From contig CAVPVQ010000023.1 of NCBI GenBank assembly GCA_963709185.1, positions 372,001 to 436,000 of the forward strand: a stretch of 64,000 nt of DNA, given 5' to 3'. The notes below the pieces were generated by a model. That model saw nothing but the letters and a program-made list of their open reading frames with translations. It was not told where the DNA came from and searched no databases. The DNA comes from Roseiarcus sp963709185 (GTDB taxonomy: Bacteria > Pseudomonadota > Alphaproteobacteria > Rhizobiales > Beijerinckiaceae). This document shows, piece by piece, positions 17,338 to 26,337 of this stretch; within the stretch, counting starts at the first letter, position 1, and each line of letters starts with the position of its first letter. The position numbers and the translations under genes were made by a program.

Positions 17338-18643
17338 ATGACCAGCCGCTCGACGAGCGCCTCCCCCGAGAGGCGATCCCTGGACAAGAAGGCCGCCGCG
17401 CAGACCAAGGACCTGTACGAAATCGGCGAAATCCCGCCGCTGGGTCACGTCCCCGCCACGATGTACGCCTGGGTGGTGCGCAAGGATCGGCACGGGCCGC
17501 CCGAACAATCGATGAAGATCGAAGTCGTCCCGACGTGGCCGCTCGACAGCCACGACGTTCTGGTTCTCGTGATGGCCGCCGGGGTCAACTACAACGGCGT
17601 CTGGGCGGCGCTGGGCGAGCCGGTTTCCGTGCTCGACGTCCACAAACATCCCTATCACATCGCCGGGTCCGATGCGGCGGGCGTCGTCTGGGCGATCGGC
17701 TCCAAGGTCAAGCGCTGGCAGGTCGGCGACCAGGTCGTGGTCCACTGCAACCAGGACGACGGCGACGACGAGGAATGCAACGGCGGCGACCCGATGTTTT
17801 CGGCCTCGCAGCGCATCTGGGGCTACGAGACGCCGGACGGTTCGTTCGCGCAGTTCTGCCGCGTCCAGGACCGCCAGTTGATGGCGCGCCCGAGGCACCT
17901 GACGTGGGAGGAAAGCGCCTCCTACACGCTTACGCTCGCCACCGCCTATCGCATGCTGTTCGGCCATGAGCCGCATCGCCTCAAGCCCGGCGACAATGTG
18001 CTGGTGTGGGGCGCCTCCGGCGGTCTCGGCGTGTTCGGCGTACAGCTCTGCGCGGCGGCCGGAGCCAATGCGATCGGGGTCATTTCGGACGAATCCGAGA
18101 CGCGAGTACGTCATGTCGCTCGGCGCCAAGGGGGTTATAAACCGCAAGGATTTCAACTGCTGGGGCCAGCTTCCCAAAGTGAATTCGCAGGAGTACGCCG
18201 CATTCATGACGCAGGCCCGCAAGTTCGGCAAGGCGATCTGGGACATCACCGGCAAGAAGGACGTCGACACAGTGTTCGAGCATCCCGGCGAGCAGACCTT
18301 CCCGGTGTCCTGCTTCGTGGTCAAGCGCGGCGGCATGGTGGTGTTTTGCGCGGGCACCACCGGTTTCAACCTGACCTTCGACGCGCGTTTCGTGTGGATG
18401 CGCCAGAAGCGCATTCAGGGCTCGCATTTCGCCCATCTCAAGCAGGCCGCCGCCGCCAACAAGTTCGTGGTCGACCGGCGCATCGACCCCTGCATGTCGG
18501 AAGTCTTCGCGTGGGACAGGATTCCGCTGGCCCACACCAAGATGTGGAAGAACGAGCACGCGCCAGGCAACATGGCGGTGCTGGTGAACGCCCCGACGGC
18601 CGGATTGCGCACGCTCGAGGACGCGATCGAGGCGGGCGGCTAA
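17338..18643 (+). CDS. ccr: Crotonyl-CoA carboxylase/reductase (one frameshift)
   Basis: The enzyme reductively carboxylates crotonyl-CoA to (2S)-ethylmalonyl-CoA using NADPH and CO2, the key step of the ethylmalonyl-CoA pathway. The first frame reads KDLYEIGEIPPLGHVPATMY, then HIAGSDAAGVVWAIG, GGDPMFSASQRIWGYETPDG and the nucleotide fold VLVWGASGGLGVFGVQLC. Near 18095–18106 one extra base shifts the frame; it then continues YVMSLGAKGVINRKDFNCWG, FGKAIWDITGKKDVDTVFEH and RIQGSHFAHLKQAAAANKF to TAA 18641–18643. Everything expected is present, about 434 residues, so this is a complete gene with a single insertion. ATG 17338 has AAGGA five bases upstream; ATG 17332 is an alternative. Confidence 0.9.
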
Positions 18644-18710
18644 GCGCGCGGCGAAAAAGTGGAGGCCGGTTTTTCGCAAATCGCGCGCGTTTTGAAGAAC
18701 GCTGGAACGA

Positions 18711-18734
18711 GTTGCGATTCAATAGAAGCGCAAC
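18711..18734. repeat. Inverted repeat between convergent ccr and BrkB genes
   Basis: GTTGCG at 18711–18716 pairs with CGCAAC at 18729–18734. The preceding stretch 18650–18700 resembles the scattered intergenic palindromes common in Hyphomicrobiales, and a similar short sequence (GCGAAAGGCGGAGGCCG) follows the SDR stop near 26140. It may serve as a shared terminator; no T-run is present. Confidence 0.35.
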
Positions 18735-18739
18735 TGGTT

Positions 18740-19624
18740 CTAGCCGCGCCGCGCCTTGCGCGCGCGTCTGATCGCCGCGTTGAGATAGCCGCCGAACACG
18801 AAGATCGCCGCCATGAAATAGAGGAACACCAGCGCGATCATCACCGAGGCCAGGCCCGCATAGGTCGAGACATAGTTGCGCGCGAATTCGCCGAGATAGG
18901 CGCCGAAGAATTCGCCGAACGCCAGGCACGACACGAAGGTCAGCACGACGCCCGGCGCGATCTCGACAAGAGTGCGGCGCCCCGCCGGCAGCCAGCGATG
19001 GGCGATCAGCAGCGAGACCGCCATCAGGAACGCCGCGATCGCCAGTCTGGCCAGCGTCACCGCGCCCTGAAGCGCCGCAAGACCGGGGGCCCAACGCAGC
19101 GCGCCGGCCCAGATCAGCGGCCACAGCACGACCAGAAAGGCCAGCGCCAGCAGGGCGATCGCGCCGATCAGCACATAGGCGATCGATTCCAGCCGCAGCA
19201 GCCACCACGGCCGCGACTCGGTCATCTCGTAGGCGCGATCGAGGCCGACCCGCAAAGCCTCGATCGCCCCCGACGAGAAATAGAGCGCGAGAATCGCGCC
19301 GATGGTCAGCAAGCCGCCGCGCGGCGCGGTGAGGACATTGTGAACTTCGCCGACGATCGGATTGGCGACGATCGGCGGCCAGGCGTCGAAGATCAGCCTC
19401 GCCGCCTCGTCGGAAAGACTCTGCGAGCCAAAGAACCCGGCGAGCGCGGTCAGGAAAATCAGGAACGGAAACAGCGAGGTCAGGGTCGCAAGCGCGATAT
19501 GGCTGGAGATCGCCCAGCCATCCTCCGCGCTCAATCGCCAATAGGCGTCGAGAACAATCGCGCCTATCTCGCGGATGCCGCGCCACGCCCGCGCTCTGAT
19601 CGCAACCATGACGAAATGACCCAC
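18740..19624 (-). CDS. YihY/BrkB-family inner-membrane protein
   Basis: This 294-residue protein has about six membrane segments and the family landmarks AYWRLSAEDGWAISSHIALA near the N-terminus, LFPFLIFLTALAGFFGS, RGGLLTIGAILALYFSSGAI and, near the end, FRRNY-like ARNYVSTYAGLASVMIALVF and FGGYLNAAIRRARK. The family was once mis-named ribonuclease BN; its actual role is unknown, possibly transport. A later Met (residue 6) is an equally good start. It converges on ccr. Confidence 0.88.
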   Translation of the reverse strand: MGHFVMVAIRARAWRGIREIGAIVLDAYWRLSAEDGWAISSHIALATLTSLFPFLIFLTALAGFFGSQSLSDEAARLIFDAWPPIVANPIVGEVHNVLTAPRGGLLTIGAILALYFSSGAIEALRVGLDRAYEMTESRPWWLLRLESIAYVLIGAIALLALAFLVVLWPLIWAGALRWAPGLAALQGAVTLARLAIAAFLMAVSLLIAHRWLPAGRRTLVEIAPGVVLTFVSCLAFGEFFGAYLGEFARNYVSTYAGLASVMIALVFLYFMAAIFVFGGYLNAAIRRARKARRG

Positions 19625-20159
19625 CCTCGCCGCGCCGCCAGCCGGCTGCCTCCCGGCGCCTGGCGCGCATTCTTGCAGCGCGTTCGCCCTCGCGAACCCG
19701 CAGCCCGCGGTGCAGGAATCTTAGCGGATCGCGACGACGATAGCCGTAGGGATGGAATTTTTTCCTGGCAAGCGGCAACCCCTTGACTCTGGCGCGCCAG
19801 GCGCCAAAGCCGATTCGTGCCTGTTCCGTTCCCGGTCTGGCCCGACCTCCCGAATGGAGGAGCGGCATGCAACCGCCGTTGGCGGCGCGAGGCGAGCGCG
19901 AGGGTCGCCGGAATCAGGCGGATTGTTGTCGGCCGTGCGGCGGCCTCGCGGCTCGAATGGCCCCGGTCATCGGGGCGTTTCGAACAAAAGCGACATTTTC
20001 GCGCTATTTGCTACCGGGCCGCTCAAATTAGGCTTATATAAACACTTGCCTGATCTGGCGCCGCTCGACGTCGCGACAACGTCCTGCGCCCCGCCGGAAA
20101 ATCGGTTGGAGCCCGCCGCGCCTATCGGCGGTCCCGACCCTAGTTGCAGCGAGAACAAA
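19625..20159. other. Intergenic region, no gene recognised
   Basis: This 535-base stretch separates the divergent BrkB gene and the small gene at 20160. Open frames in it look like composition artefacts of GC-rich DNA. The part 19975–20045 is noticeably AT-richer (GACATTTTCGCGCTATTTG and TTAGGCTTATATAAACACTT) and is the likely promoter zone for the plus-strand gene. Confidence 0.35.
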
Positions 20160-20486
20160 ATGAGCCGTCATCTCTACGATGTGGGAGAGGCCGTCGTGCT
20201 GATCCCGCATTGGGGGCATTATGCCAAGACCGCCGGAGCTTATGTCGTAAGCGCGCAAATGCCGCCGCTCGGAAGCGTGCTTCAATACCGGATCAAATGC
20301 GCGTCCGAACCCTATGAGCGCGTCGTCGCGGAGCATCAGCTCGATCGGCTCGATCCGCAGTCGACGATGGCGCGTGAGGAGATCGTCGCGCCGGCCGCCA
20401 ACGACAGCAAAACCTGGGCGGGGCGCGGAATTCACCTGGCGTCGGCGGTCGCGCCGCGCGTTCGCGCACGCTCGCGCCCAAGGTGA
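20160..20486 (+). CDS. Conserved-looking small protein of unknown function
   Basis: A 108-residue soluble protein starting MSRHLYDVGEAVVLIPHWGH. The ATG at 20160 is chosen because protein-like composition begins there; the frame is open upstream to 19752 but lies in promoter-like sequence. The first 70 residues (AGAYVVSAQMPPLGSVLQYR, SEPYERVVAEHQLDRLDP) look like a small beta-rich domain, the last 30 are basic. No motif recognised. It converges on the LLM oxidoreductase gene with a 16-base gap. Confidence 0.6.
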   Translation: MSRHLYDVGEAVVLIPHWGHYAKTAGAYVVSAQMPPLGSVLQYRIKCASEPYERVVAEHQLDRLDPQSTMAREEIVAPAANDSKTWAGRGIHLASAVAPRVRARSRPR

Positions 20487-20502
20487 AGGCGCGGGCGCGC
20501 CG

Positions 20503-21528
20503 TCAGGCCAGCGCCTTTTCCGGACGAAGCGCGGTCCTGACCTCGGCGAGAATTTCATAGGAGCGCAGCCGCGCGGCGTGATCGTGGATCGCGCAGGCGA
20601 CGATCAGTTCGTCGGCGCCGGTCTCAGCGATGAACGCCTCGAGGGCGCGCCGCACCGTCTCGCGCGAGCCGACGAACGCGCAGGCCAGCATGCCGGAGAC
20701 CCGCGCCTTCTCGGCCGGCGTCCAATAGGCCTCGATGTCGTCGAGCGGCGGGCGAAGCCGGCCGCGCGTCCCCCGCTGCATGTTGGTGAAGGCCTGCTGG
20801 GTCGAGGTGAACAGCCGGCGCGCCTCGGCGTCGGTGTCGGCGGCGACCACGCTGACCCCGACCATCGCGTAAGGGCGCTGCAATTGCTCCGAAGGCTCGA
20901 ACCGTGCGCGGTAGGCCTGCAGCGCCGGCGCCAGCCAGTCCGGCGCAAAATGCGAGGCGAACGCGTAGGGCAGCCCGAGCATCGCGGCGAGCTGCGCGCC
21001 GAACAGGCTCGACCCGAGAATCCACAAGGGCACGTTGAGGCCGGCGCCGGGAACCGCCTGCACGGTCTGCCCCGGCTGCAGCGGCCCGAGCAGCGCCTGC
21101 AATTCGAGAACGTCGTGGGGAAAGCTGTCGGCGGCGGCGGGATCACGGCGCAACGCGCGCAGCGTCTGCTGATCGGTTCCCGGCGCTCGGCCGAGCCCGA
21201 GATCGATGCGCCCGGGATAGAGCGACTCCAGCGTGCCGAATTGCTCGGCGATGACCAGCGGCGCATGGTTGGGCAGCATCACGCCGCCCGAACCGACCCG
21301 GATCGTGCTGGTGCCTCCCGCGATATAGCCGATCGCCACCGCCGTCGCCGCGCTGGCGATGCCGATCATGTTGTGATGCTCGGCGAGCCAGTAGCGGTGA
21401 TAGCCCCAGCGTTCGGCGTGGCGGGCGAGATCGAGCGAATTGCGCAAGGCCTCGGCCGGCGTCGACCCCTCGACGACCGGGGCGAGATCGAGAATGGAGA
21501 ACGGCGGCGGCTGGTCGGATGTGCTCAT
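20503..21528 (-). CDS. LLM class flavin-dependent oxidoreductase
   Basis: The 341-residue protein is a luciferase-like monooxygenase of the YhbW/YceB type. Family landmarks are ARHAERWGYHRYWLAEHHNM near the N-terminus, GGVMLPNHAPLVIAEQFGTL, YPGRIDLGLGRAPGTDQQTL, and SSLFGAQLAAMLGLPYAFAS. Such enzymes use reduced FMN supplied by a partner reductase; the substrate is unknown. It is divergent from the diguanylate cyclase at 21715, leaving about 190 bases for both promoters. Confidence 0.9.
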   Translation of the reverse strand: MSTSDQPPPFSILDLAPVVEGSTPAEALRNSLDLARHAERWGYHRYWLAEHHNMIGIASAATAVAIGYIAGGTSTIRVGSGGVMLPNHAPLVIAEQFGTLESLYPGRIDLGLGRAPGTDQQTLRALRRDPAAADSFPHDVLELQALLGPLQPGQTVQAVPGAGLNVPLWILGSSLFGAQLAAMLGLPYAFASHFAPDWLAPALQAYRARFEPSEQLQRPYAMVGVSVVAADTDAEARRLFTSTQQAFTNMQRGTRGRLRPPLDDIEAYWTPAEKARVSGMLACAFVGSRETVRRALEAFIAETGADELIVACAIHDHAARLRSYEILAEVRTALRPEKALA

Positions 21529-21714
21529 CGCCGCAAGATCGGGACGATGGGGCCGAGGTTCAAGGGAACATCGCGACGAGGCCGCGGCCGCCGGCGGTCA
21601 GGCCCGGACCCGGGTGGCGGGCGGCGCAGCCTGAACGCGAGCCGATTGCTGAAATACTTAACCATTCTGTGTGAATTCTCGGAGCGATGTGGTTGTCCAA
21701 TATGGGGTTTCACC

Positions 21715-22731
21715 GTGGAAGCGGCGCTTTCTCTAAGATTTCTGGTTACGCCGCGGCGGCAACTCCTGGTGATCGTCGCGATCGCGATTCTCGGGATCGC
21801 CGGCGCGACGGCGAGCCTGCAGAGCCCCTACGCGCTGCTGTGCATTCTCGGATTGTCGTCCCTGGGCCTGGTTCAGGTCGCCTTGGGCGAAGCACGGGCC
21901 GCGGACGGCGACGCGGCGGCCGCTTCAGGAAAAGAAAGCCGCGGGGCGGAATCAAGGGAGTCGCGCTTCGACCGCGAACTCAGCGCCGCCTTGAAGCTGA
22001 TCCAGACCCACCTGGCGTCGAGCGGCCAATATTCTGAATCGCTGGTCGAGGCGAATCGAAGCCTCCATGTTTCGGCGAGCCCGGAAAAAATTCGGACGAT
22101 CGCCCGCGCGCTGATCGACTCGAACGAGAAGATGCGGCGCGAGACCGCCGATCTCTCGCAGAACCTGGAGAAATCCCGCCAGCAGGTGGCGCAGTTGAAT
22201 TCCCGACTGGTCGAGGCGGAACAAATGGGGATGCGCGATCCCCTGACCGCCCTCGCCAACCGGCGGTCGTTCGACGCCAACCTGACCAAGGAAATCGCCG
22301 AGGCGCGCGCGCGCGGGGCCCCGCTGTGCCTGATCATGGCCGACCTCGACCATTTCAAGAAGATCAACGACAATTTCGGCCACCCGTTCGGCGATCGCGT
22401 GCTGCAACGCTTCGGCGAACTGCTGACCAAGAACATCAAGGGCCGGGACACCGCCGCCAGAATCGGCGGCGAGGAATTTGCGATCATCCTGCCGCAAACG
22501 ACGATCGTCTCCGCCACCGTGCTGGTCGAACAGATTCGAGGCAAGCTCGAGGCGCAGCAGTGGAAGAACGTGCAGAACGGTCAGCAGTTCAGCGGGATCA
22601 CCGCATCCTTCGGCATCGCCGGGCTCGGCGACCATGACGATCCGGAATCGCTGGTCAAGCGCGCCGACACGTTGCTCTACGACGCCAAGCGCGGCGGGCG
22701 AAACCAGATCGTCAGAGAGGCGAGCGCGTAG
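21715..22731 (+). CDS. Membrane-anchored diguanylate cyclase (GGDEF)
   Basis: A 338-residue protein starting at GTG 21715 (VEAALSLRFLVTPRRQ) with one or two N-terminal membrane segments (LLVIVAIAILGIAGATASL). A long helical region (IRTIARALIDSNEKMRRETA to SRLVEAEQMG) precedes a C-terminal GGDEF domain: RDPLTALANRRSFD, MADLDHFKKINDNFGHPFGD and ARIGGEEFAIILP. The active-site GGEEF is intact, so it should make c-di-GMP. The inhibitory RxxD site is replaced by KGRD. The open frame extends to 20314, but that is antisense to the LLM gene. The cloverleaf element at 22798 lies 66 bases downstream. Confidence 0.88.
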   Translation: MEAALSLRFLVTPRRQLLVIVAIAILGIAGATASLQSPYALLCILGLSSLGLVQVALGEARAADGDAAAASGKESRGAESRESRFDRELSAALKLIQTHLASSGQYSESLVEANRSLHVSASPEKIRTIARALIDSNEKMRRETADLSQNLEKSRQQVAQLNSRLVEAEQMGMRDPLTALANRRSFDANLTKEIAEARARGAPLCLIMADLDHFKKINDNFGHPFGDRVLQRFGELLTKNIKGRDTAARIGGEEFAIILPQTTIVSATVLVEQIRGKLEAQQWKNVQNGQQFSGITASFGIAGLGDHDDPESLVKRADTLLYDAKRGGRNQIVREASA

Positions 22732-22797
22732 GGGGTGACGCGAAGCAATCGAAGCGCGCCGCAATCGCCTGTTTCATTCGCTATTGAGCCATTGTTC

Positions 22798-22921
22798 GCA
22801 TGGAGGCGATTCTTTTCACCGCTGGGAGGTTGTCAATGACGCGCGAAGCGCGCCGCCTTCGGCGGTGGCCCATGGGGCCATCATTGACAACCTCCCAGCG
22901 GTGAAACACGCTCCGCCATGC
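22798..22921. repeat. Cloverleaf-like palindromic element, copy 1
   Basis: Outer stem GCATGG (22798–22803) pairs with CCATGC (22916–22921); with the flanks it extends to nine base pairs (22795–22803 with 22916–22924). Then come a 10-base (AGGCGATTCT) and a 9-base (CACGCTCCG) unpaired strand. A perfect 26-bp stem follows (22814–22839 with 22881–22906). Inside are three abutting perfect hairpins: 22840–22852 (CGCGC, loop GAA), 22853–22865 (CCGCC, loop TTC) and 22866–22880 (TGGCC, loop CATGG). No base between the stems is unused. A second copy with the same plan lies at 63413–63540. No coding potential and no T-run. Confidence 0.85.
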
Positions 22922-23050
22922 GAAACGATGGGTCACTCTCGACCCGTTCGATCATAAGTCGTCACGCTCGGGGGAAAGCCCGCCATTTGCGGATGACCCC
23001 CTCGGCGGCCTACTGCCCGAAGCGACATTTCATCCACCTCGCCAGCCTTC

Positions 23051-23563
23051 TCAAAGCCTTGCGATGCGGATTTGTCCCTCGTCGGCGGGCTCGGCGCCGC
23101 GCTCCGGCGCCGGCAGCGACGGCGGCGTTGGAGGCAACGGCCCGGCCAGCGCCAGCGGCCGCGCGGCGTTTTCCCGCCGCGCCAGCGCCTGCGCGAAGCC
23201 GTGATAGCGATCGAGTTCGGCAACGACTTTCACGACCCGGTCGAGCGCCGCCATATCGCCCTCCAGCATCTTGCTGTTGGCCGCCATCAGCGCATCGTTG
23301 AGACGCGCGATCTGCAGCTTGGCGAAATCGCCGGCCGGGTCGATCCGGCGCCCGGCAAGCTCGCGGGCGATCAGTTTGCGCACCGCCTGCGCCGAGCAAT
23401 TCTCGAGGCGCGCGATCGCCCCATGCGGCATGCCGCTCACGAAACAGCCGAAAATCCGATCCTTGCGCGCCGCCCTCAGCCGCCGCGCCTCGCGCAGCAG
23501 CGCGCGCCGGCGGTTTTTGGCGCGGGTTTCGGCGGGGGAATGATTTGCCTGGGACTCGGCCAA
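23051..23563 (-). CDS. Helix-turn-helix protein resembling phage small terminase subunits
   Basis: A 170-residue protein. The N-terminal third is very basic (NRRRALLREARRLRAARKDR), followed by a helix-turn-helix-like segment SGMPHGAIARLENCSAQAVR and then LQIARLNDALMAANSKMLEG with DMAALDRVVKVVAELDRYHG. The pattern of an HTH plus a helical oligomerisation segment is like small terminase or transposase-helper proteins. No other phage gene lies nearby, so this is either a domesticated remnant or an unrelated regulator. The C-terminus is proline-rich and probably disordered. Confidence 0.6.
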   Translation of the reverse strand: MAESQANHSPAETRAKNRRRALLREARRLRAARKDRIFGCFVSGMPHGAIARLENCSAQAVRKLIARELAGRRIDPAGDFAKLQIARLNDALMAANSKMLEGDMAALDRVVKVVAELDRYHGFAQALARRENAARPLALAGPLPPTPPSLPAPERGAEPADEGQIRIARL

Positions 23564-23877
23564 TGGGACTGCTCCGGAATGGCGACTGGCGGGTGCGCTC
23601 GATCTTTTGAAAGAGTAGCATATATTCTGCTTTACAGAAAGAGAATGTCGCAGAAACCTGAGGGTGCGAAGAACTTACCGCTGGCATCACGCCTGGAGGC
23701 GCTTGAGCAATTGCGGCGCCGCTTCATTTAGTCCCCTGATCGGGTTGAAATCCGGCCGGGCGCGACGCGCCGCCAGCGGGGCGGCGGCCGAAGAAAAAGA
23801 GTGAATGGAATAAGGCGACGCGGTAACCGCCGGGATCAAACACCAGACGTCGCACGGGTTCGCTCGGACTCCGCGAC
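23564..23877. other. Intergenic region, no gene recognised
   Basis: These 314 bases lie upstream of the terminase-like gene and downstream of the second diguanylate cyclase (both minus strand). An AT-richer stretch at 23610–23660 probably holds the promoter of the former. I see no RNA gene or repeat. Confidence 0.35.
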
Positions 23878-25110
23878 TCATCCCTTCATCGAGACGATCG
23901 CCGCACCGGAATCCGCGATTGGAGGCGCGCCGTCGCGCAGCAGCGGCGGCCAAACCTGATTACGGCCGTTGCGTTTCGCCGCGTACAGCGCGGTGTCGGC
24001 CGCCGAGATGAGTTCCTCCGCCGAGAGCGTCGAAGCCGGCGCGGCGGTGACGCCGAGGCTCACGGTCACGCATCGACGTCCGACGGCGCCGTGGTGAGGA
24101 ATGCCAAGCGCCTCGATCGCGCGCCGGATCCTCTCGGCGACGCGAACGGCGTCGAACACTTCCGTCCTCGAAAGCAAGAGCAAAAATTCTTCGCCGCCGT
24201 AGCGGACGGCCAGGTCGTCGTCATTTCGCAATTCGGCTTTGACGCATACCGCCACCCGTTTGAGGCACGCGTCGCCAGCCGGATGGCCGTACCTGTCGTT
24301 GAACGCCTTGAAATAGTCGATGTCGAGCAGGATCGCCGCGATCGGGAATTTCGAATTGTCGCCCCTCTGCCAGAGCCGGGCGATGCGAGCGTTCAAGGAG
24401 TGTCGATTGCCGAGATCGGTCAGCGCATCGCGTCTCGACTCGGCGTCGGCCTCGGCGAGCCGCAAGCGGTCACGCAGGGCATGAAGATATGACCTGCGGA
24501 AGTCGCGCTCCAGATAGAAATTCGAGAACAGCGTCGTGTAGGCGCAAGCCGCAAGCGTCACCGACGCCATGACGCCGACCGGTCCGGGCATGTGGCCGCT
24601 GGCGATGATCGCGGCGCCTTGGCACGCAACAATGCAGCAGGAAACGACCGTCGCATATTGAAATGGCAAACGCTGGATCGTATTCGTGAACAGAACAGGC
24701 AACAAAACAAAATATTGGTAGTGATTCACGTAGGGCGACCTGCTGAAACAGAACACGCACATGATTTGCAATACGATCACAATCGGCAGCGTCGCCGCGG
24801 TCCCCTCGCGAACCGCCTTTCCGGGCGTCGTCCTCATCAGCCACGCGACAAACAACATCCATGGAGTGACGACGAGAAAATGCAGCGCGAACGCCAGTGG
24901 AACCTCGTCCGGGACGAGGAGCCAGTCGCCGAACAGGAACAGATTATAGACCACCATCATGTGGAGGGTGTTGGCCTTCAGGCGCTGTGACCGACGGCCG
25001 CGCGTATCGAGTTCAAACTGCCGCTCGAGCCACGACGGGAAAGCAAGCGCCGGTTGGCGCGAGTCGATAAAGGACTCGACTGTCGTTAGCGTCACAGGGT
25101 CATCGGTCAT
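23878..25110 (-). CDS. Membrane diguanylate cyclase (GGDEF)
   Basis: A 410-residue protein. ATG 25110 (MTDDPVTLTTVESFIDSRQP) is chosen over 25149 because AAGGGG precedes it. The first half carries about five to six membrane segments (VPLAFALHFLVVTPWMLFVA, AATLPIVIVLQIMCVFCF, YATVVSCCIVACQGAAIIAS). The C-terminal GGDEF domain has RRDALTDLGNRHSLNARI, LLDIDYFKAFNDRYGHPAGD and AVRYGGEEFLLLL, with the active loop intact; no clear RxxD inhibitory site. Predicted to make c-di-GMP in response to a membrane or periplasmic cue. Confidence 0.9.
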   Translation of the reverse strand: MTDDPVTLTTVESFIDSRQPALAFPSWLERQFELDTRGRRSQRLKANTLHMMVVYNLFLFGDWLLVPDEVPLAFALHFLVVTPWMLFVAWLMRTTPGKAVREGTAATLPIVIVLQIMCVFCFSRSPYVNHYQYFVLLPVLFTNTIQRLPFQYATVVSCCIVACQGAAIIASGHMPGPVGVMASVTLAACAYTTLFSNFYLERDFRRSYLHALRDRLRLAEADAESRRDALTDLGNRHSLNARIARLWQRGDNSKFPIAAILLDIDYFKAFNDRYGHPAGDACLKRVAVCVKAELRNDDDLAVRYGGEEFLLLLSRTEVFDAVRVAERIRRAIEALGIPHHGAVGRRCVTVSLGVTAAPASTLSAEELISAADTALYAAKRNGRNQVWPPLLRDGAPPIADSGAAIVSMKG

Positions 25111-25394
25111 TTGGCGCCCCTTCCGATCATTACGGAAAGGGGTTGACAAATCGTTGGGTCCACGGCCGGGATTGCGACACCACCATACTTAATCGCTTGA
25201 TTTTACGTAATTTTGACCGATCGCGACGCGCGATTGCGCAATAACCGTCGAAGAAAAATAGGGGTTTGGTAAACTGTCGCCGTCGCCTTCGGACCATGCG
25301 GGCGTCAAGGGGCCGATCGCGCCCGGACGTCGCTCTTCGCGCCGGCGCGCAAACCAAACCGCATCCAACCTATAACCGCTTCGAGGAGAACACC

Positions 25395-26129
25395 GTGGCT
25401 TCGCTGGACAACAAGGTCGTGCTGATCACCGGCGCTTCGAGCGGCATCGGCGCGGCGACCGCGCTTGTGCTGGCCGCCGCCGGCGCGCGCGTCGTGCTCG
25501 GCGCGCGGCGCACCGACCGGCTGGCGACGCTCGCCGCAGAGATCAAGGCGGCGGGCGGGCTGGCGCGGTTTCGCGCGCTCGACGTGACCAGGCTCGACGA
25601 CATGAAGGCGTTCGCCGATTTCGCCGGCGACGAGTTCGGGCCGATCGACGTTCTCGTCAACAACGCCGGCGTGATGCCGCTGTCGCCGCTCGCCGCGCTC
25701 AAGGTCGACGAGTGGAACTGGATGATCGACGTCAACATCCGCGGCGTGCTGCACGGCATCGCCGCGGTGCTGCCGGGCATGGAGGCGCGCGGCCAAGGGC
25801 ACATCGTCAACGTGTCGTCGGTCGGCGGCTTCGTCGCGCAGCCGACCGGCGCGGTCTATTCGGCGACCAAGTTCGCGGTGCGCGCGATCTCCGAAGGGCT
25901 GCGCAAGGAGAGCAACAAGGTGCGCTGCACCTGCATCTATCCCGGCGTGGTCACCTCGGAGCTCGCCGACACGATCAGCGACCCTGTCGCCCGCGAGCGC
26001 ATGGTCGCCTATCGCAGAACCGCGATCGCGCCCGACGCGATCGGCCGCGCCATCCGCTACGCGATCGAGCAGCCCGGCGACGTCGACGTCAACGAGATCG
26101 TCGTGCGGCCGCTGGCGACGCAGGTGTGA
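25395..26129 (+). CDS. SDR-family oxidoreductase
   Basis: A 244-residue classical short-chain dehydrogenase starting at GTG 25395 with a GAGGAGA ribosome site; the frame is open upstream to 25266, but homology to the family begins at VASLDNKVVLITGASSGIGA. It has NNAG (VLVNNAGVMPLSPL), the catalytic serine in VNVSSVGGF, and Tyr/Lys in AVYSATKFAVRAISEGLR. The end, EQPGDVDVNEIVVRPLATQV, is the form seen in YdfG-like NADP-dependent 3-hydroxy acid dehydrogenases. A decayed copy of its last 50 codons lies 2.2 kb downstream. Confidence 0.92.
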   Translation: MASLDNKVVLITGASSGIGAATALVLAAAGARVVLGARRTDRLATLAAEIKAAGGLARFRALDVTRLDDMKAFADFAGDEFGPIDVLVNNAGVMPLSPLAALKVDEWNWMIDVNIRGVLHGIAAVLPGMEARGQGHIVNVSSVGGFVAQPTGAVYSATKFAVRAISEGLRKESNKVRCTCIYPGVVTSELADTISDPVARERMVAYRRTAIAPDAIGRAIRYAIEQPGDVDVNEIVVRPLATQV

Positions 26130-26337
26130 TCGCGCGCGCGAAAGGCGGAGGCCGCATCCGGTAGCGCGAGTGGTTCGCAGGCCGCCGCGCGCGCTTGCGG
26201 TGGAGTTCACGCGGACCGCGCGATCGCCGGAATTTCGCCGCCGGCGCCGAGCTTCGCCAGCGCCGGGAACGGAAATTTCATCCACAAGGCGCAATCGTCT
26301 TCCCTCATCGCCTGATCCTGAACCTTGAGCCCGGGCC

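Noticed and set aside
22798..22921. Cloverleaf shape considered as a tRNA or tRNA-like gene
   Set aside because: The closing stem is 26 bp, the loops are three to five bases with no anticodon or T-loop sequence, and the CCA-proximal rules are not met.
23051..23563. Terminase-like gene considered as evidence for a prophage
   Set aside because: No large terminase, capsid, tail, integrase or attachment repeats occur around it; neighbours are signalling genes.
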